Assembly (NCBI RefSeq): GCF_019711495.1
Contig: NZ_JAIGNM010000001.1
Coordinates: 806,001 to 870,000 of the forward strand
DNA length: 64,000 nucleotides
Direction of reading: 5' to 3'
DNA from: Qipengyuania xiamenensis
Lineage (GTDB): Bacteria > Pseudomonadota > Alphaproteobacteria > Sphingomonadales > Sphingomonadaceae
Below the pieces are notes generated by a model, which was given only the letters and a program-made list of their open reading frames with translations, made no database searches and had not been told where the DNA came from. Both the position numbers and the translations under genes were made by a program. Positions 1 through 8,795 of this stretch are shown here, one piece after another (positions within the stretch are counted from its first letter, which is position 1; each line of letters begins with the position of its first letter).

Positions 1-841
1 CACCCTGCGCGGGGCGACACGGATCGAAGGCGACTGGATAGTCGATGCCGCACCGCGCTTCACCCGCGGCGAAGGCCGGTTCTTCGGCTATGTCGGCCGC
101 TTTCGCCGCGCCGTCAGCGACGAGGCCGACCGGCGCGAGGCGGAAGCCGACCGCCTGCGCCAGCTGCTTCACGAGCTGCGCACGCCGGTCAACGCGATGC
201 AGGGTTATGCCGAGATCATCCAGCAGCAGATGATCGGCCCCGTCCCGCACGAATACCGCTCGCTGGCCGCGACCATTGCGGGGGATTCCGCACATATCCT
301 CGCCGGCTTCGACGAGCTCGACCGCCTCGCAAAGCTGGAAGTCGGCGCGCTAGATCTCGAGAGCGGCGAGGCCGATTTTGCGGCCATCGTTCGCAAGCAG
401 GTCAGCCAGCTCCAGACCGTCCTTAGTCCTCGTGTCGCGCGCTTCGACGCAAAGCTCGGCGAAGGCCGCGCACCGCTCGCCCTCGCCCAGTCGGAAGCGG
501 AAATGCTGTGCTGGCGCCTGCTCGCCACGATTGCAGGCGCAGTCGCTGCCGGAGAGACAGTGGCGCTCCAGCTGGTCACGGAAGGCGACCAGGTCGAACT
601 CGCCACGAGCCTGCCCGCATCCTTGCGCGAAGCAGAGAACATCTTCGCGGTCGAGACCCGGCCCGCCGGCGGTGCGCTGAGCGCTGGCATTTTCGGCGCC
701 GGCTTCTCGCTGCGCCTTGCCCGGGCCGAGGCACGGGTTGCAGGCGGTGAACTCGTGCGCGTGGGCGACCGGCTGGTGCTCTCGCTGCCGCTTCTCACCG
801 CCCAGGACGCCGCTTTCAGCCCGGAAAACGCATCAGGCTGA
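1..841 (+). CDS. Sensor histidine kinase, C-terminal part (5' truncated by window)
   Basis: The frame is open from base 2, so the N-terminus lies outside the window. About 50 residues in there is a dimerisation/phosphoacceptor box, LLHELRTPVNAMQGYAE, typical of HisKA. The roughly 200 residues after it are the right length for a HATPase_c domain but fit poorly. The helix where the N-box belongs (EMLCWRLLATIAGAVAAG) has no Asn, and no clear DxGxG follows. A G2-like stretch, FGAGFSLRLARAEARVAGGEL, is recognisable near the end. The protein could therefore be a phosphotransfer or dimerisation partner rather than an active kinase. No receiver domain or cognate regulator follows; tRNA genes come next. 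The family call is firm; the activity is uncertain. Confidence 0.75.
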   Translation, partial: TLRGATRIEGDWIVDAAPRFTRGEGRFFGYVGRFRRAVSDEADRREAEADRLRQLLHELRTPVNAMQGYAEIIQQQMIGPVPHEYRSLAATIAGDSAHILAGFDELDRLAKLEVGALDLESGEADFAAIVRKQVSQLQTVLSPRVARFDAKLGEGRAPLALAQSEAEMLCWRLLATIAGAVAAGETVALQLVTEGDQVELATSLPASLREAENIFAVETRPAGGALSAGIFGAGFSLRLARAEARVAGGELVRVGDRLVLSLPLLTAQDAAFSPENASG

Positions 842-914
842 GCAATGCGGCATCTCGCCGCTTGCCCTCGCGCCATGGCGAGGCTAGGCGGCAGCTTCGC
901 CGGACGGATGGCGG

Positions 915-991
915 GGGCCCGTAGCTCAGTTGGTTAGAGCTGGCCGCTCATAACGGCTAGGTCGCGGGTTCGAGTCCTGCCGGGCCTACCA
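915..991 (+). tRNA. tRNA with CAT anticodon, probably tRNA-Ile2 (lysidine type)
   Basis: A 77-nt cloverleaf: acceptor arm GGGCCCG pairs with CGGGCCT, D arm, T arm GCGGG-TTCGAGT-CCTGC, discriminator A, and CCA encoded in the DNA. The anticodon loop is CTCATAA, giving CAT. The anticodon stem GGCCG/CGGCT with a G-T outer pair, and the variable loop, look more like the minor isoleucine tRNA (ileX type, C34 converted to lysidine by TilS) than elongator Met. It is not the initiator. The identity call (Ile2 versus Met) is inference. Confidence 0.9.
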
Positions 992-1024
992 ACCGTCGGG
1001 TCCGGTAATATATCGACGTCAAGT

Positions 1025-1101
1025 CGGGGAGTGGCGCAGCCTGGTAGCGCACCTGTTTTGGGTACAGGGGGTCGCTGGTTCGAATCCAGTCTCCCCGACC
1101 A
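1025..1101 (+). tRNA. tRNA-Pro (TGG)
   Basis: A 77-nt cloverleaf: acceptor CGGGGAG pairs with CTCCCCG, anticodon stem CCTGT/ACAGG, loop TTTGGGT giving anticodon TGG (reads CCA and other proline codons), T arm with TTCGAAT, discriminator A, and encoded CCA. It lies 33 bp after the CAT tRNA and 27 bp before the MATE gene, so the three may be co-transcribed. Confidence 0.95.
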
Positions 1102-1116
1102 CGTCGATATTAGTGT

Positions 1117-1122
1117 GAGGAG
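1117..1122 (+). promoter_or_regulatory. Shine-Dalgarno GAGGAG that points to a CTG start
   Basis: GAGGAG is followed after 6 nt by CTG at 1129, in the MATE frame. There is no ATG, GTG or TTG in that frame between the in-frame TAG at 1111 and ATG 1195. The site therefore supports CTG initiation. Confidence 0.5.
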
Positions 1123-1128
1123 CAAGAC

Positions 1129-2457
1129 CTGACCTCCACGGCCAATCCCGCAGCAATCGACAAGCGCGCAATATGGGCGATCGCCCTGCCCGCAATGGTC
1201 ACCAACGTCGCCACGGCTATGATCGGCATAGGCGACATGTGGATCGTCGGCCAGCTTGGCGATGCGCCGACGCAGGGCGCGGTCGACGTGGGCGCGAGGC
1301 TTTTCGCCGTGCTGTTCACCGTCATGAACTTCCTCAAGACCGGCACCACGGGGCTGGTCGCGCAGGCCGGCACTCGCAGCGGTTTGTCCGAGCAGGCCGC
1401 CGTGCTGCTGCGCGGATTGCTGGTCGGACTGGCAATCGCCGCCCTGCTCATCCTTGCCAAGCCGGTCCTGCTGCCGCTGCTGCTCGATGCGCTGGGTGCC
1501 GAGGGCGAGGTGCGCAGCGCTGCAGGTGTCTACGCGGATATCCGCTACTGGAGCGCGCCGGCCGTCATGGCGAATTTTGCCGCCATCGGTTTCCTCGTCG
1601 GGCAGCGGCGAATGAAGACCGTGCTGGTGATCGAGGTCGCTTACAACCTCCTCAATGTCGGGCTTGGCCTGTGGTTCGTCCTCGGCCTCGACTGGGGTAT
1701 CGCGGGGATCGGCTGGTCGAGCTTCATCGCCGAGTACGCCAAGCTTGTCGCCGTGGCAGCGCTGCTTCTAGGCGGTGTTTCCGGCAAGGCGCTGGTGGAC
1801 CGCGCGCGGCAGGGCGGCATTGCCCGCTTCTCCGAATTGCGCCCCTTCCTCTCGGTCAATCGCGACCTCTTCCTGCGCACGGTAATCCTGATGATCGCGC
1901 TGGCCGGGCTCACACGCCTTTCGGCAGAACGCGGAGCAGTGGTGCTCGCGGCGAACGGGATCATCTACCAGCTGTTCGTCTTCACCGCGCTGCTGCTCGA
2001 CGGGTTCGAGAACGCAGCGCAAGTCCTCAATGGCGAGCGTGCGGGCGCAGACGATCGCAAGGGCTTCGCCGCCTATGTGCGCGCGATCATGCTGCGCGGG
2101 ATGGCGACGGCGGGGCTAGTCGCGATCGGCTTCGCCATACTTGCCGACCCGATCCTCGCCAGCTTCGCAGCCACCGACGACGTGCGCGAGGTCGCGCAGG
2201 AGCTCGGGCCCTGGCTCATCGTGATCCCCTTTGCAGGCGTGGCAGGCTTCGTCTTCGACGGCGTCTTCGTGGGCGCAAGCTGGACCCGCGCATTGCTGCT
2301 TACGATGCTCGGCGCCTTCGCGATCTATGCCCTTGCCCTGTGGCTGACATGGCCGATGGGCAATCACGGCTTGTGGTTGTCGTTCACAGCCTTTCTAATC
2401 GCCCGCGCCGGACTACAGCTGGCATTCATGCCGCGCCTCCTATCCCGGATGGCGTAA
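1129..2457 (+). CDS. MATE family multidrug/metabolite efflux transporter
   Basis: A polytopic inner-membrane cation antiporter of the MATE (NorM/DinF) family, about 12 predicted helices over about 443 residues. Features are the paired MATE halves, an early LPAMVTNVATAMIGIGDMWI helix typical of MATE TM1, and an acidic residue just after it. The first ATG (1195) would fall inside TM1, so I place the start at CTG 1129, 6 nt after GAGGAG. That gives a short N-terminal LTSTANPAAIDKR before the helix. The substrate cannot be read from sequence. It starts just after tRNA-Pro, and the DUF1800 gene follows 57 bp downstream. The family is secure; the start is an inference. Confidence 0.85.
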   Translation: MTSTANPAAIDKRAIWAIALPAMVTNVATAMIGIGDMWIVGQLGDAPTQGAVDVGARLFAVLFTVMNFLKTGTTGLVAQAGTRSGLSEQAAVLLRGLLVGLAIAALLILAKPVLLPLLLDALGAEGEVRSAAGVYADIRYWSAPAVMANFAAIGFLVGQRRMKTVLVIEVAYNLLNVGLGLWFVLGLDWGIAGIGWSSFIAEYAKLVAVAALLLGGVSGKALVDRARQGGIARFSELRPFLSVNRDLFLRTVILMIALAGLTRLSAERGAVVLAANGIIYQLFVFTALLLDGFENAAQVLNGERAGADDRKGFAAYVRAIMLRGMATAGLVAIGFAILADPILASFAATDDVREVAQELGPWLIVIPFAGVAGFVFDGVFVGASWTRALLLTMLGAFAIYALALWLTWPMGNHGLWLSFTAFLIARAGLQLAFMPRLLSRMA

Positions 2458-2514
2458 CAGGGGGACACATCGCGGCGCCATGCGTTGCACAGCCAAGGAG
2501 CCGACTGCAGTCCC

Positions 2515-3912
2515 GTGACCCCTCAATCGATCGCCCTCAACCGTTTCGGCCTCGGCTATCGCCGCGGAGACGCGCTGCCGCAGGATCCGCGCGGCTGGCT
2601 CAAGCGCCAGATTGCCGATTACGAACCCTCTCCCAAGGCGCTGGCCGGGAGGGCAGTCGATGGTGAAGAGGTCGCGCGCGTAATTGCCGATACCGCCGAT
2701 TTTCGCGCCATGCGCAACGCTGCTCGCGAAGACGCCGACGATCCCGAAGCCGCGGCGATGATGAGCAAGGAGCGCCAGCAGGATGTGAGGCGCAGCCTGG
2801 TCGCAGACATCGCACTACGCGGCAGGCTGGCACTTGAGAGCGATACGCCCTTCATGGAGCGCATAGTCCATTTCTGGTCGAACCATTTCGCGGTATCGAC
2901 GGACAAGGCGCAGGTCCCCTTGCTCGTCGGGCCGTATGAATTCGGCGCTATCCGGCCGCACGTTACCGGTTATTTCGGCGACCTGCTCAAGGCTGCCTCG
3001 CTGCATTCGGCGATGCTGGTCTATCTCGACCAGTGGCAGTCGCAGGGCCCCAACAGCCGGGCGGCAGCAATGCGCGAACGCCGCGGCCGGCCCGAGAGGG
3101 GCCTGAACGAAAACCTCGGTCGCGAAATCCTCGAGCTCCACACGCTGGGGGTCGATGGCGGCTATACGCAGGAAGACGTGAAGGAACTGGCACGCGCGCT
3201 GACCGGCTGGACGATGCAGGGCCTTCCTGCCGCTGCCCGCGCCACGCCGCAGTCCGGCGGCGCGGCATTCTTCGACTACATCCACGAGCCCGGTATGCGA
3301 ACTATCATGGGCCGCAGCTACCGCGACACGGGCGCAGGCCAGGCCCTCGATATACTCGACGACCTTGCGGTCCATCCGTCGACCGCGCGCTTCATTGCGA
3401 CCAAGCTCGCACGCCACTTTGCAGGCGACGCGCCGCCCGAAAGCCTCATCGACAGGCTGGCGAAGGCCTTTGCGGAAAGCGGCGGGCATCTGCCCAAGGT
3501 TTACGAAGCGCTGATCGATGCACCCGAGACGTGGGCCGAACAGCCGGTCAAGTTCCGCCAGCCCTGGGAATGGGCGGTCGGCCTGCTGCGTGCCGGAGGC
3601 GAGATGAAACTGGCAGACCGCCAGTTCGCCATCATGCTGCGCGAGCTTGGCCAGCAGGCGTGGCAGCCGGGCTCTCCTGCCGGATGGGACGACCGCGAGG
3701 CGACCTGGGCCGGAGCCAATGCCCTCTATCGCAGGGTCGAGGCGGCCGAACGCGTCGCCGATCTCTTGCGGCTGGAGGATGTCCGCGACCTTGCCGAGGC
3801 AATGTTCCCCGGCTCGCTGTCGGACACGACCCGCCAGTCGGTACGCTGGGCAGAAAGCAACGAGATGGGCTTCGCGCTCCTGCTCGTTTCACCCGAGATG
3901 ATGAGGAGGTGA
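2515..3912 (+). CDS. DUF1800 domain-containing protein
   Basis: About 465 residues, matching the DUF1800 family end to end: N-terminal ALNRFGLGYRRGD, central RMERIVHFWSNHFAVSTDK-like segment (here FMERIVHFWSNHFAVS), NENLGREILELHTLGVDGGY and FRQPWEWAVGLLR. The function is not established; genes of this family are almost always paired with DUF1501, as here. I chose GTG 2515 because homology begins right after it and AAGGAG lies upstream (14 nt, rather long). A TTG at 2485 is the alternative. No export signal is evident. The stop is followed after 2 nt by the DUF1501 start, so the two are probably translated together. Confidence 0.85.
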   Translation: MTPQSIALNRFGLGYRRGDALPQDPRGWLKRQIADYEPSPKALAGRAVDGEEVARVIADTADFRAMRNAAREDADDPEAAAMMSKERQQDVRRSLVADIALRGRLALESDTPFMERIVHFWSNHFAVSTDKAQVPLLVGPYEFGAIRPHVTGYFGDLLKAASLHSAMLVYLDQWQSQGPNSRAAAMRERRGRPERGLNENLGREILELHTLGVDGGYTQEDVKELARALTGWTMQGLPAAARATPQSGGAAFFDYIHEPGMRTIMGRSYRDTGAGQALDILDDLAVHPSTARFIATKLARHFAGDAPPESLIDRLAKAFAESGGHLPKVYEALIDAPETWAEQPVKFRQPWEWAVGLLRAGGEMKLADRQFAIMLRELGQQAWQPGSPAGWDDREATWAGANALYRRVEAAERVADLLRLEDVRDLAEAMFPGSLSDTTRQSVRWAESNEMGFALLLVSPEMMRR

Positions 3913-3914
3913 GC

Positions 3915-5060
3915 ATGATCGACAGACGGACAATGCTTGCCGGAAGCGCCGCCCTTGCTGCGGCATCGCTCGGTCCGCGTATGGCTTTTGCCCGGACCGC
4001 TGGCGAGAAGCGCCTGCTGGTCCTCGTGATGCGCGGGGCGACCGACGGTCTTGCCCTTGCCGCACCGCTTGCCGATCCCGCGTTCCGTACCGCACGGGCG
4101 AAATGGCTCGACACCTATGCCGATGCGCCGAAGCTGGACGGCACATTCGCGCTGCATCCGGCACTCGCAGAGACGGGCCGCCTCTATGGCGCCGGCGATG
4201 CCCTGCTGGTCCATGCGGTGGCGACAAGCTATCGCGAGCGTTCGCATTTCGATGCGCAGAACCTGCTCGAGACCGGCGGCATTCGGCCGTTCGAGAGGCG
4301 GGACGGCTTCCTCAACCGCTTCCTCGGCCTGCTGGAAGGGAGCGAAAGCCCGGCCATTGCGCTGGCCTCGGCCCTGCCGCTGGCGCTGCGCGGTTCGAAC
4401 CCTGCTTCCACTTACGCACCGACGACGCTGCCCAAGGCCAGCGAAGCGCTACTCGACCGGCTACCCGATCTCTATGCCGGCGATCCGCAGCTGGCCGGTC
4501 TGTGGCAACAGGCACGCCAGACGGAGGCGATTGCCGATGCGTCCGACATGGATTCGCTCGGCCGGGCACGCGATGCCGGAACGCTCGCTGCGCGCATGCT
4601 GGCCGACCCGCAAGGTGCACGCGTCGTGATGATGGACCTGGCCGGATGGGACAGTCACGCCAACCAGCTTGGTATGCTGCAGCGCCGCCTCACCCAGTTC
4701 GATGGCCTGATGGAAGCATTCCGCACCGGAATAGGTCCTGTCTGGGACGATACGCTGGTTCTGGTGGTGACCGAGTTCGGCCGGACCGTGGCGATCAACG
4801 GCACCAACGGCACCGATCACGGTACCGGCAGCGCTGCGCTGCTGCTTGGCGGCGCCGTCAGGGGAGGCCGCGTGATGGCCGACTGGCCGGGCCTTGCTCC
4901 TGCGCAGCTTTACGAAGGGCGCGACCTCAAGCCGACCATGTCGCTTGAAGCGCTTACCTCGGGCGCGCTGGCAAGCCACTTCGGACTGGATGCCGAAAGG
5001 GTCATGCGCTCGCTCTATCCCGGCCGGACGGATCGCCCGACAGAGGGTCTGATCGCCTAG
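3915..5060 (+). CDS. DUF1501 domain-containing protein, Tat-exported
   Basis: About 381 residues of the DUF1501 family, which has an alkaline-phosphatase/sulfatase-like fold. The N-terminus is a twin-arginine signal, MIDRRTMLAGSAALAAASLG, ending near AFA, so a folded periplasmic protein is expected. Visible family motifs are LLVLVMRGATDGL, YRERSHFDAQNLLETG, MMDLAGWDSHANQ, VVTEFGRTVAINGTNGTDHG and LLLGGAVRGG. Asp and His residues in the last two are the likely metal-site candidates. It overlaps no neighbour, and its ATG comes 2 nt after the DUF1800 stop with AGGAGGTGAGC upstream. It is convergent with the next gene, with 2 nt between stops. The substrate is unknown. Confidence 0.88.
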   Translation: MIDRRTMLAGSAALAAASLGPRMAFARTAGEKRLLVLVMRGATDGLALAAPLADPAFRTARAKWLDTYADAPKLDGTFALHPALAETGRLYGAGDALLVHAVATSYRERSHFDAQNLLETGGIRPFERRDGFLNRFLGLLEGSESPAIALASALPLALRGSNPASTYAPTTLPKASEALLDRLPDLYAGDPQLAGLWQQARQTEAIADASDMDSLGRARDAGTLAARMLADPQGARVVMMDLAGWDSHANQLGMLQRRLTQFDGLMEAFRTGIGPVWDDTLVLVVTEFGRTVAINGTNGTDHGTGSAALLLGGAVRGGRVMADWPGLAPAQLYEGRDLKPTMSLEALTSGALASHFGLDAERVMRSLYPGRTDRPTEGLIA

Positions 5061-5062
5061 GC

Positions 5063-6268
5063 TTACGCCCGCTTCTGGTTGTTCGCAGTCGGGATCGGTG
5101 TGACGCTGGCTTTCGCGCGGCGCTGGTCGCCATCGCGCAGGGTGCGGTTGCGTCCCTCTTCCTTGGCCCTGTAGAGTGCCGCGTCGGTACGGGCGAAGAG
5201 CTTGCCATAGCCTTCGCCTTCCTTGCGCCCGGCCACACCGAAGCTTGCCGTAAGGCGGTGGTCTTCGGGCATGCCGTCGACCTGTGCCGCGCCGAACTTC
5301 TTGCGGATGCGTTCCGCCATCGCGACGGCTGCATCGCCTTCGCAGTTCCAGGCAAGGACGCAGAATTCCTCGCCGCCGATGCGCCCGGCGATGTCGGTGT
5401 CGCGGATCGTATCTTCGATTACCCGGCCGAAAGCCGCGATCGCCTTGTCGCCGACCTGGTGTCCCCAGACGTCGTTGACCGACTTGAAGTGGTCGATATC
5501 GGCGACGACGAGCGAGACCGGAATGCCTTCCTGCTTCGCCTTCTCGATCTGTGCGACGACGTCCTGCTCGAACGCGCGGCGCGTCCTCAGTCCGGTGAGC
5601 ATGTCCATTTCGGCGCGCTCGCGCACTGCCCTGATCTGGTCGTAGACGCAGGCGCCGACCAGAACCATCGCCGCAACAAGCGAAATCAGCGAAAGCGACA
5701 GGTTCACGACCGAATAGTAGATCGATTCCCGATAGGAATCCGCCGCAATCGAGGATTCGGCCAGCAGCGTCAGCACGGGGCGGATCAGGAACTGCGCAGC
5801 CAGCAGGGCCTGTACGGCGATGATCAGCTTGTCGATCGCTTCGCGCTGATGTGCACCGAGCAGCGTCATCACGCCGATCAGGTACATGGCCCCATAGCCG
5901 GTGTTGACGATAATCAGGCGCGGAGCGATGTCGGTCGAGAGGACCACGGCGATTGCCAGCGTAGTCGCGGAAAGGCCGTAAATGGTCAGTTGCACGCCCA
6001 GATAGGGCGGCTGGCCCACACGCATCGCGAGGCCCCACAGGGCGCTGACGGTCGATAGCGTGTAGAAGAACTGGGTTACATGAAAGATGTAGAGGGTGCT
6101 GGTGTCGAGCAGGTGCGTTGCCGCGAACCCGATGCAGAAAAACAGGTAGGACGCGGCGAAAGCGAGCACGTAATTGCCCATCTTCCCGCGGTTCCACATC
6201 ACCAGGAACACGAGCATGAAGACCACCGCCATGGTGGGCGTGATCAAGCCGATAATCTGTTCTCTCAT
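5063..6268 (-). CDS. Membrane-bound GGDEF diguanylate cyclase
   Basis: 401 residues. The N-terminal half (about 1-215) has six to seven hydrophobic helices with no recognised sensor family. The C-terminal half is a GGDEF domain that makes cyclic di-GMP from two GTP. The active-site motif is RIGGEEF, and DIDHFKSVNDVWGHQVGD gives the metal and nucleotide residues. An RDTD (RxxD) inhibitory I-site lies the standard distance before GGEEF, so product feedback inhibition is expected. Monocistronic by layout: a 133-bp upstream gap and a convergent neighbour downstream. The signal sensed is unknown. Confidence 0.9.
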   Translation of the reverse strand: MREQIIGLITPTMAVVFMLVFLVMWNRGKMGNYVLAFAASYLFFCIGFAATHLLDTSTLYIFHVTQFFYTLSTVSALWGLAMRVGQPPYLGVQLTIYGLSATTLAIAVVLSTDIAPRLIIVNTGYGAMYLIGVMTLLGAHQREAIDKLIIAVQALLAAQFLIRPVLTLLAESSIAADSYRESIYYSVVNLSLSLISLVAAMVLVGACVYDQIRAVRERAEMDMLTGLRTRRAFEQDVVAQIEKAKQEGIPVSLVVADIDHFKSVNDVWGHQVGDKAIAAFGRVIEDTIRDTDIAGRIGGEEFCVLAWNCEGDAAVAMAERIRKKFGAAQVDGMPEDHRLTASFGVAGRKEGEGYGKLFARTDAALYRAKEEGRNRTLRDGDQRRAKASVTPIPTANNQKRA

Positions 6269-6401
6269 GGTTCCGCCCCGAACCTCCTTTGCCCCCTATT
6301 AGGCAGAGAAGGTTAACGGGTACTTAGGGTGTCGCGCGGTTACAAGTCCCGCCCGCGCTATGTGTTCTTACTATTGCAAACCAGTCACATATGTAACGGG
6401 T

Positions 6402-7757
6402 TCATTCCGCGTCGGGCATCAAGACCGGCTCTTCGCGGTTGGCAAGCACGCCCACGACGGCGGTCCAGACGGCCACATTCTGGCGCAGCTGGACGGGATC
6501 GATCTTGTCCAGCGTATCGTCCGCCGTGTGATGCAGGTCGAAATAGCGCGTGCCGTCCTGCTGCAGGTCGATCAACGGACCGCCCTGCTCGCGTACAAGG
6601 TTGAGATCCGCACCGCCGCTCGCAACGATGCGGCTTGGCGCAACGCCGAAGCGGCCGACCGCAGCGGCCAGATCGCGGTAAAGTGCCGGATCGCTGGCGG
6701 TGAAGTTGCTTTCAAGGCGCCAGATGCGGTCGGCACCGAAATCGCTTTCGAGGCCGACATAGACCGGGTCGTCGAGATGGGCTTCGGCATAGGCCTTCGA
6801 ACCCCAGAGGCCGGTCTCCTCAGCCCCTGCGAAGAGGAGACGGATCGTGCGCAGCGGCTGGCCTTCTGCTGCCACGTGCTTGGCTGCTGCCGCAATAATG
6901 CCGCAGCCCGCGCCATCGTCGATCGCGCCGGTACCGAGGTCCCAGCTGTCGAGGTGGCAGGCGAGCAGCACGGGGGGAAGCGAAGGATCGCGTCCGACGA
7001 TCTCGCCCACGACATTGCCGCTGCGCGTCGTGCCGAGATCGCGCGGGGTCATGACCAGCTTCATGCGGATCGGCTGGCCATCTGCGCGCTCGAACATGCG
7101 CTCGAGATTGTCGGCATCGGGATTGGACAGCGCGCCTGCCGGGGTCGGTGTCACTCCATCGGCAAAGGTCGTGGTACCGGTGTGCGGAACGCGGTGGCTG
7201 TCGGTGCCGACCGAGCGGATCACCGTGGCCAGCGCGCCCTTGCTAGCTGCCAGCGACGGCGCGGTCCAGCGTGCGGGCCCTGCGAAACCGTAGTGCGAGC
7301 CATCCTGTGCCGCGCGCATGTCGTGGCTGACGAAGGCGATCTTGCCGTCAAGACTGCCGTCTTCAGCGGCCACGAGATCGGCATAGCTCGCGAAATAGAC
7401 CACTTCGGCCTCGATCCCGTCGGGTCCGGTGGACGTCGTAGTCGAGAGCGCGGTGATCGCCATCGGCTGCGCGAAAGGCGCGGTCACCTCGGCGGTTTCG
7501 ATTCCGCGAACCCAGGTCGGCATGTCGAAAGGCTCGTCGGCGATATTGGCAAAGCCGTTGACGCGCAGCCATTCCATCGCCCAGACCCGCCCGCGCGCTT
7601 CCTGCTCGGTGCCCGGCATACGCGGACCGACCTCGGTGGTGATCCCTTCGACGAAATCCCAGGCGATCGTGTCGCTTTCGAGCGCATCGTCGGCGCGGTC
7701 GGCGTAGGCAGGGACGGAAAGCGAAAGCGCGGCGAGCGCGAGGAGCGACTTGTTCAT
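6402..7757 (-). CDS. M28 family zinc metallopeptidase, exported
   Basis: 451 residues with a signal peptide (MNKSLLALAALSLSVPAYA). An N-terminal region and a PA-like insert (about 130-240) precede the M28 aminopeptidase core. Zinc and catalytic residues are seen in LLACHLDSWDLGTGAIDDGAG, LLFAGAEETGLWGSKAY and the late HHTADDTLDKI. These predict a periplasmic or secreted aminopeptidase/carboxypeptidase of the co-catalytic di-zinc type. It starts 39 bp after the UXS-like gene stop on the same strand and may be the last gene of the GT4-UXS-M28 run. The exact peptide specificity cannot be told. Confidence 0.88.
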   Translation of the reverse strand: MNKSLLALAALSLSVPAYADRADDALESDTIAWDFVEGITTEVGPRMPGTEQEARGRVWAMEWLRVNGFANIADEPFDMPTWVRGIETAEVTAPFAQPMAITALSTTTSTGPDGIEAEVVYFASYADLVAAEDGSLDGKIAFVSHDMRAAQDGSHYGFAGPARWTAPSLAASKGALATVIRSVGTDSHRVPHTGTTTFADGVTPTPAGALSNPDADNLERMFERADGQPIRMKLVMTPRDLGTTRSGNVVGEIVGRDPSLPPVLLACHLDSWDLGTGAIDDGAGCGIIAAAAKHVAAEGQPLRTIRLLFAGAEETGLWGSKAYAEAHLDDPVYVGLESDFGADRIWRLESNFTASDPALYRDLAAAVGRFGVAPSRIVASGGADLNLVREQGGPLIDLQQDGTRYFDLHHTADDTLDKIDPVQLRQNVAVWTAVVGVLANREEPVLMPDAE

Positions 7758-7796
7758 GGCGGCGCTTGCTAACAGCGCCAGCGGCTATGCCAAGCC

Positions 7797-8795
7797 TCAA
7801 TCGCTCCGGCTGGCGTCCGCGTGTCCGCTTTGCTCGAAATACTCGATGGTTTTCGCAAGGCCGTCGCGCAGTTTCGTGGTCGCTTCCCAGCCGAGCATCT
7901 CGCGTGCGAGCGTAGTGTCCGGCTTGCGGCGCCGCGGATCGTCCTGCGGGAGCGGCTTGTGCACCAGCTTCGACTTGCCGCCGACGATGTCGAGCACGCT
8001 CTCGGCCAGTTCGAGCATCGAATACTCGCCCTCATTGCCGATATTCACCGGACCGGTCGTGTCGGCGTCGGTGTCCATCATGCGCACGCAGCCGTCGATC
8101 AGGTCGTCGACATAGCAGAAGCTGCGCGTCTGCTCGCCGTCACCGAAAATGGTGATGTCCTCGCCGCGCAAGGCCTGCAGGATGAAGTTCGACACCACGC
8201 GCCCGTCGTTCGGATGCATACGCGGACCATAGGTGTTGAAGATACGAACGACCTTGATCGGGAGGTTGTGCTGGCGGCGATAGTCGAAGAATAGCGTCTC
8301 CGCGCAGCGCTTGCCCTCGTCATAGCAGGAGCGCGGGCCGATCGGATTGACGTTGCCCCAGTAGTCCTCGGTCTGGGGATGGATTTCCGGGTCGCCATAA
8401 ACCTCGCTGGTCGAGGCCTGGAGGATCGGCACCCTCAGCCGCTTGGCGAGGCCAAGCATGTTGATCGCGCCGATGACGCTGGTCTTGGTCGTCTGGACCG
8501 GGTCGAACTGGTAATGGATCGGCGAGGCCGGACAGGCGAAATTGTAGATCTCGTCCACCTCGACGGACAGCGGCATCGTTATGTCATGGCGCAACAGTTC
8601 GAAACGCTCGTGGCCGAGCAGGTGCGCGATATTCGCGCGCGCGCCGGTGAAGAAGTTATCGACGCACAGGACTTCGTGCCCCTCGGCAAGCAGGCGGTCG
8701 CACAGGTGCGAGCCGAGGAACCCCGCCCCGCCCGTCACCAGCACGCGCTTGGTCAGCGAATAGCGCGCCAGAGCGCCCGGTTTCGCATCACTCAT
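7797..8795 (-). CDS. UDP-glucuronate decarboxylase-like NAD-dependent epimerase/dehydratase
   Basis: 332 residues, extended SDR family. The N-terminal dinucleotide-binding motif is [19 protein letters not shown], followed by the UXS-like signature [12 protein letters not shown] and the substrate region [21 protein letters not shown]-like [12 protein letters not shown] (YxxxK catalytic pair) and [18 protein letters not shown]. The family member most like this converts UDP-glucuronate to UDP-xylose; other UDP-sugar dehydratases are possible. Its start overlaps the upstream glycosyltransferase stop by 4 nt, implying translational coupling and a shared role in surface polysaccharide synthesis. 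Confidence 0.87.
   Translation of the reverse strand: MSDAKPGALARYSLTKRVLVTGGAGFLGSHLCDRLLAEGHEVLCVDNFFTGARANIAHLLGHERFELLRHDITMPLSVEVDEIYNFACPASPIHYQFDPVQTTKTSVIGAINMLGLAKRLRVPILQASTSEVYGDPEIHPQTEDYWGNVNPIGPRSCYDEGKRCAETLFFDYRRQHNLPIKVVRIFNTYGPRMHPNDGRVVSNFILQALRGEDITIFGDGEQTRSFCYVDDLIDGCVRMMDTDADTTGPVNIGNEGEYSMLELAESVLDIVGGKSKLVHKPLPQDDPRRRKPDTTLAREMLGWEATTKLRDGLAKTIEYFEQSGHADASRSD

Noticed and set aside
4461-6197. 578-residue minus frame across the DUF1501 and GGDEF genes
   Set aside because: It crosses two genes read in other frames and has no domain.
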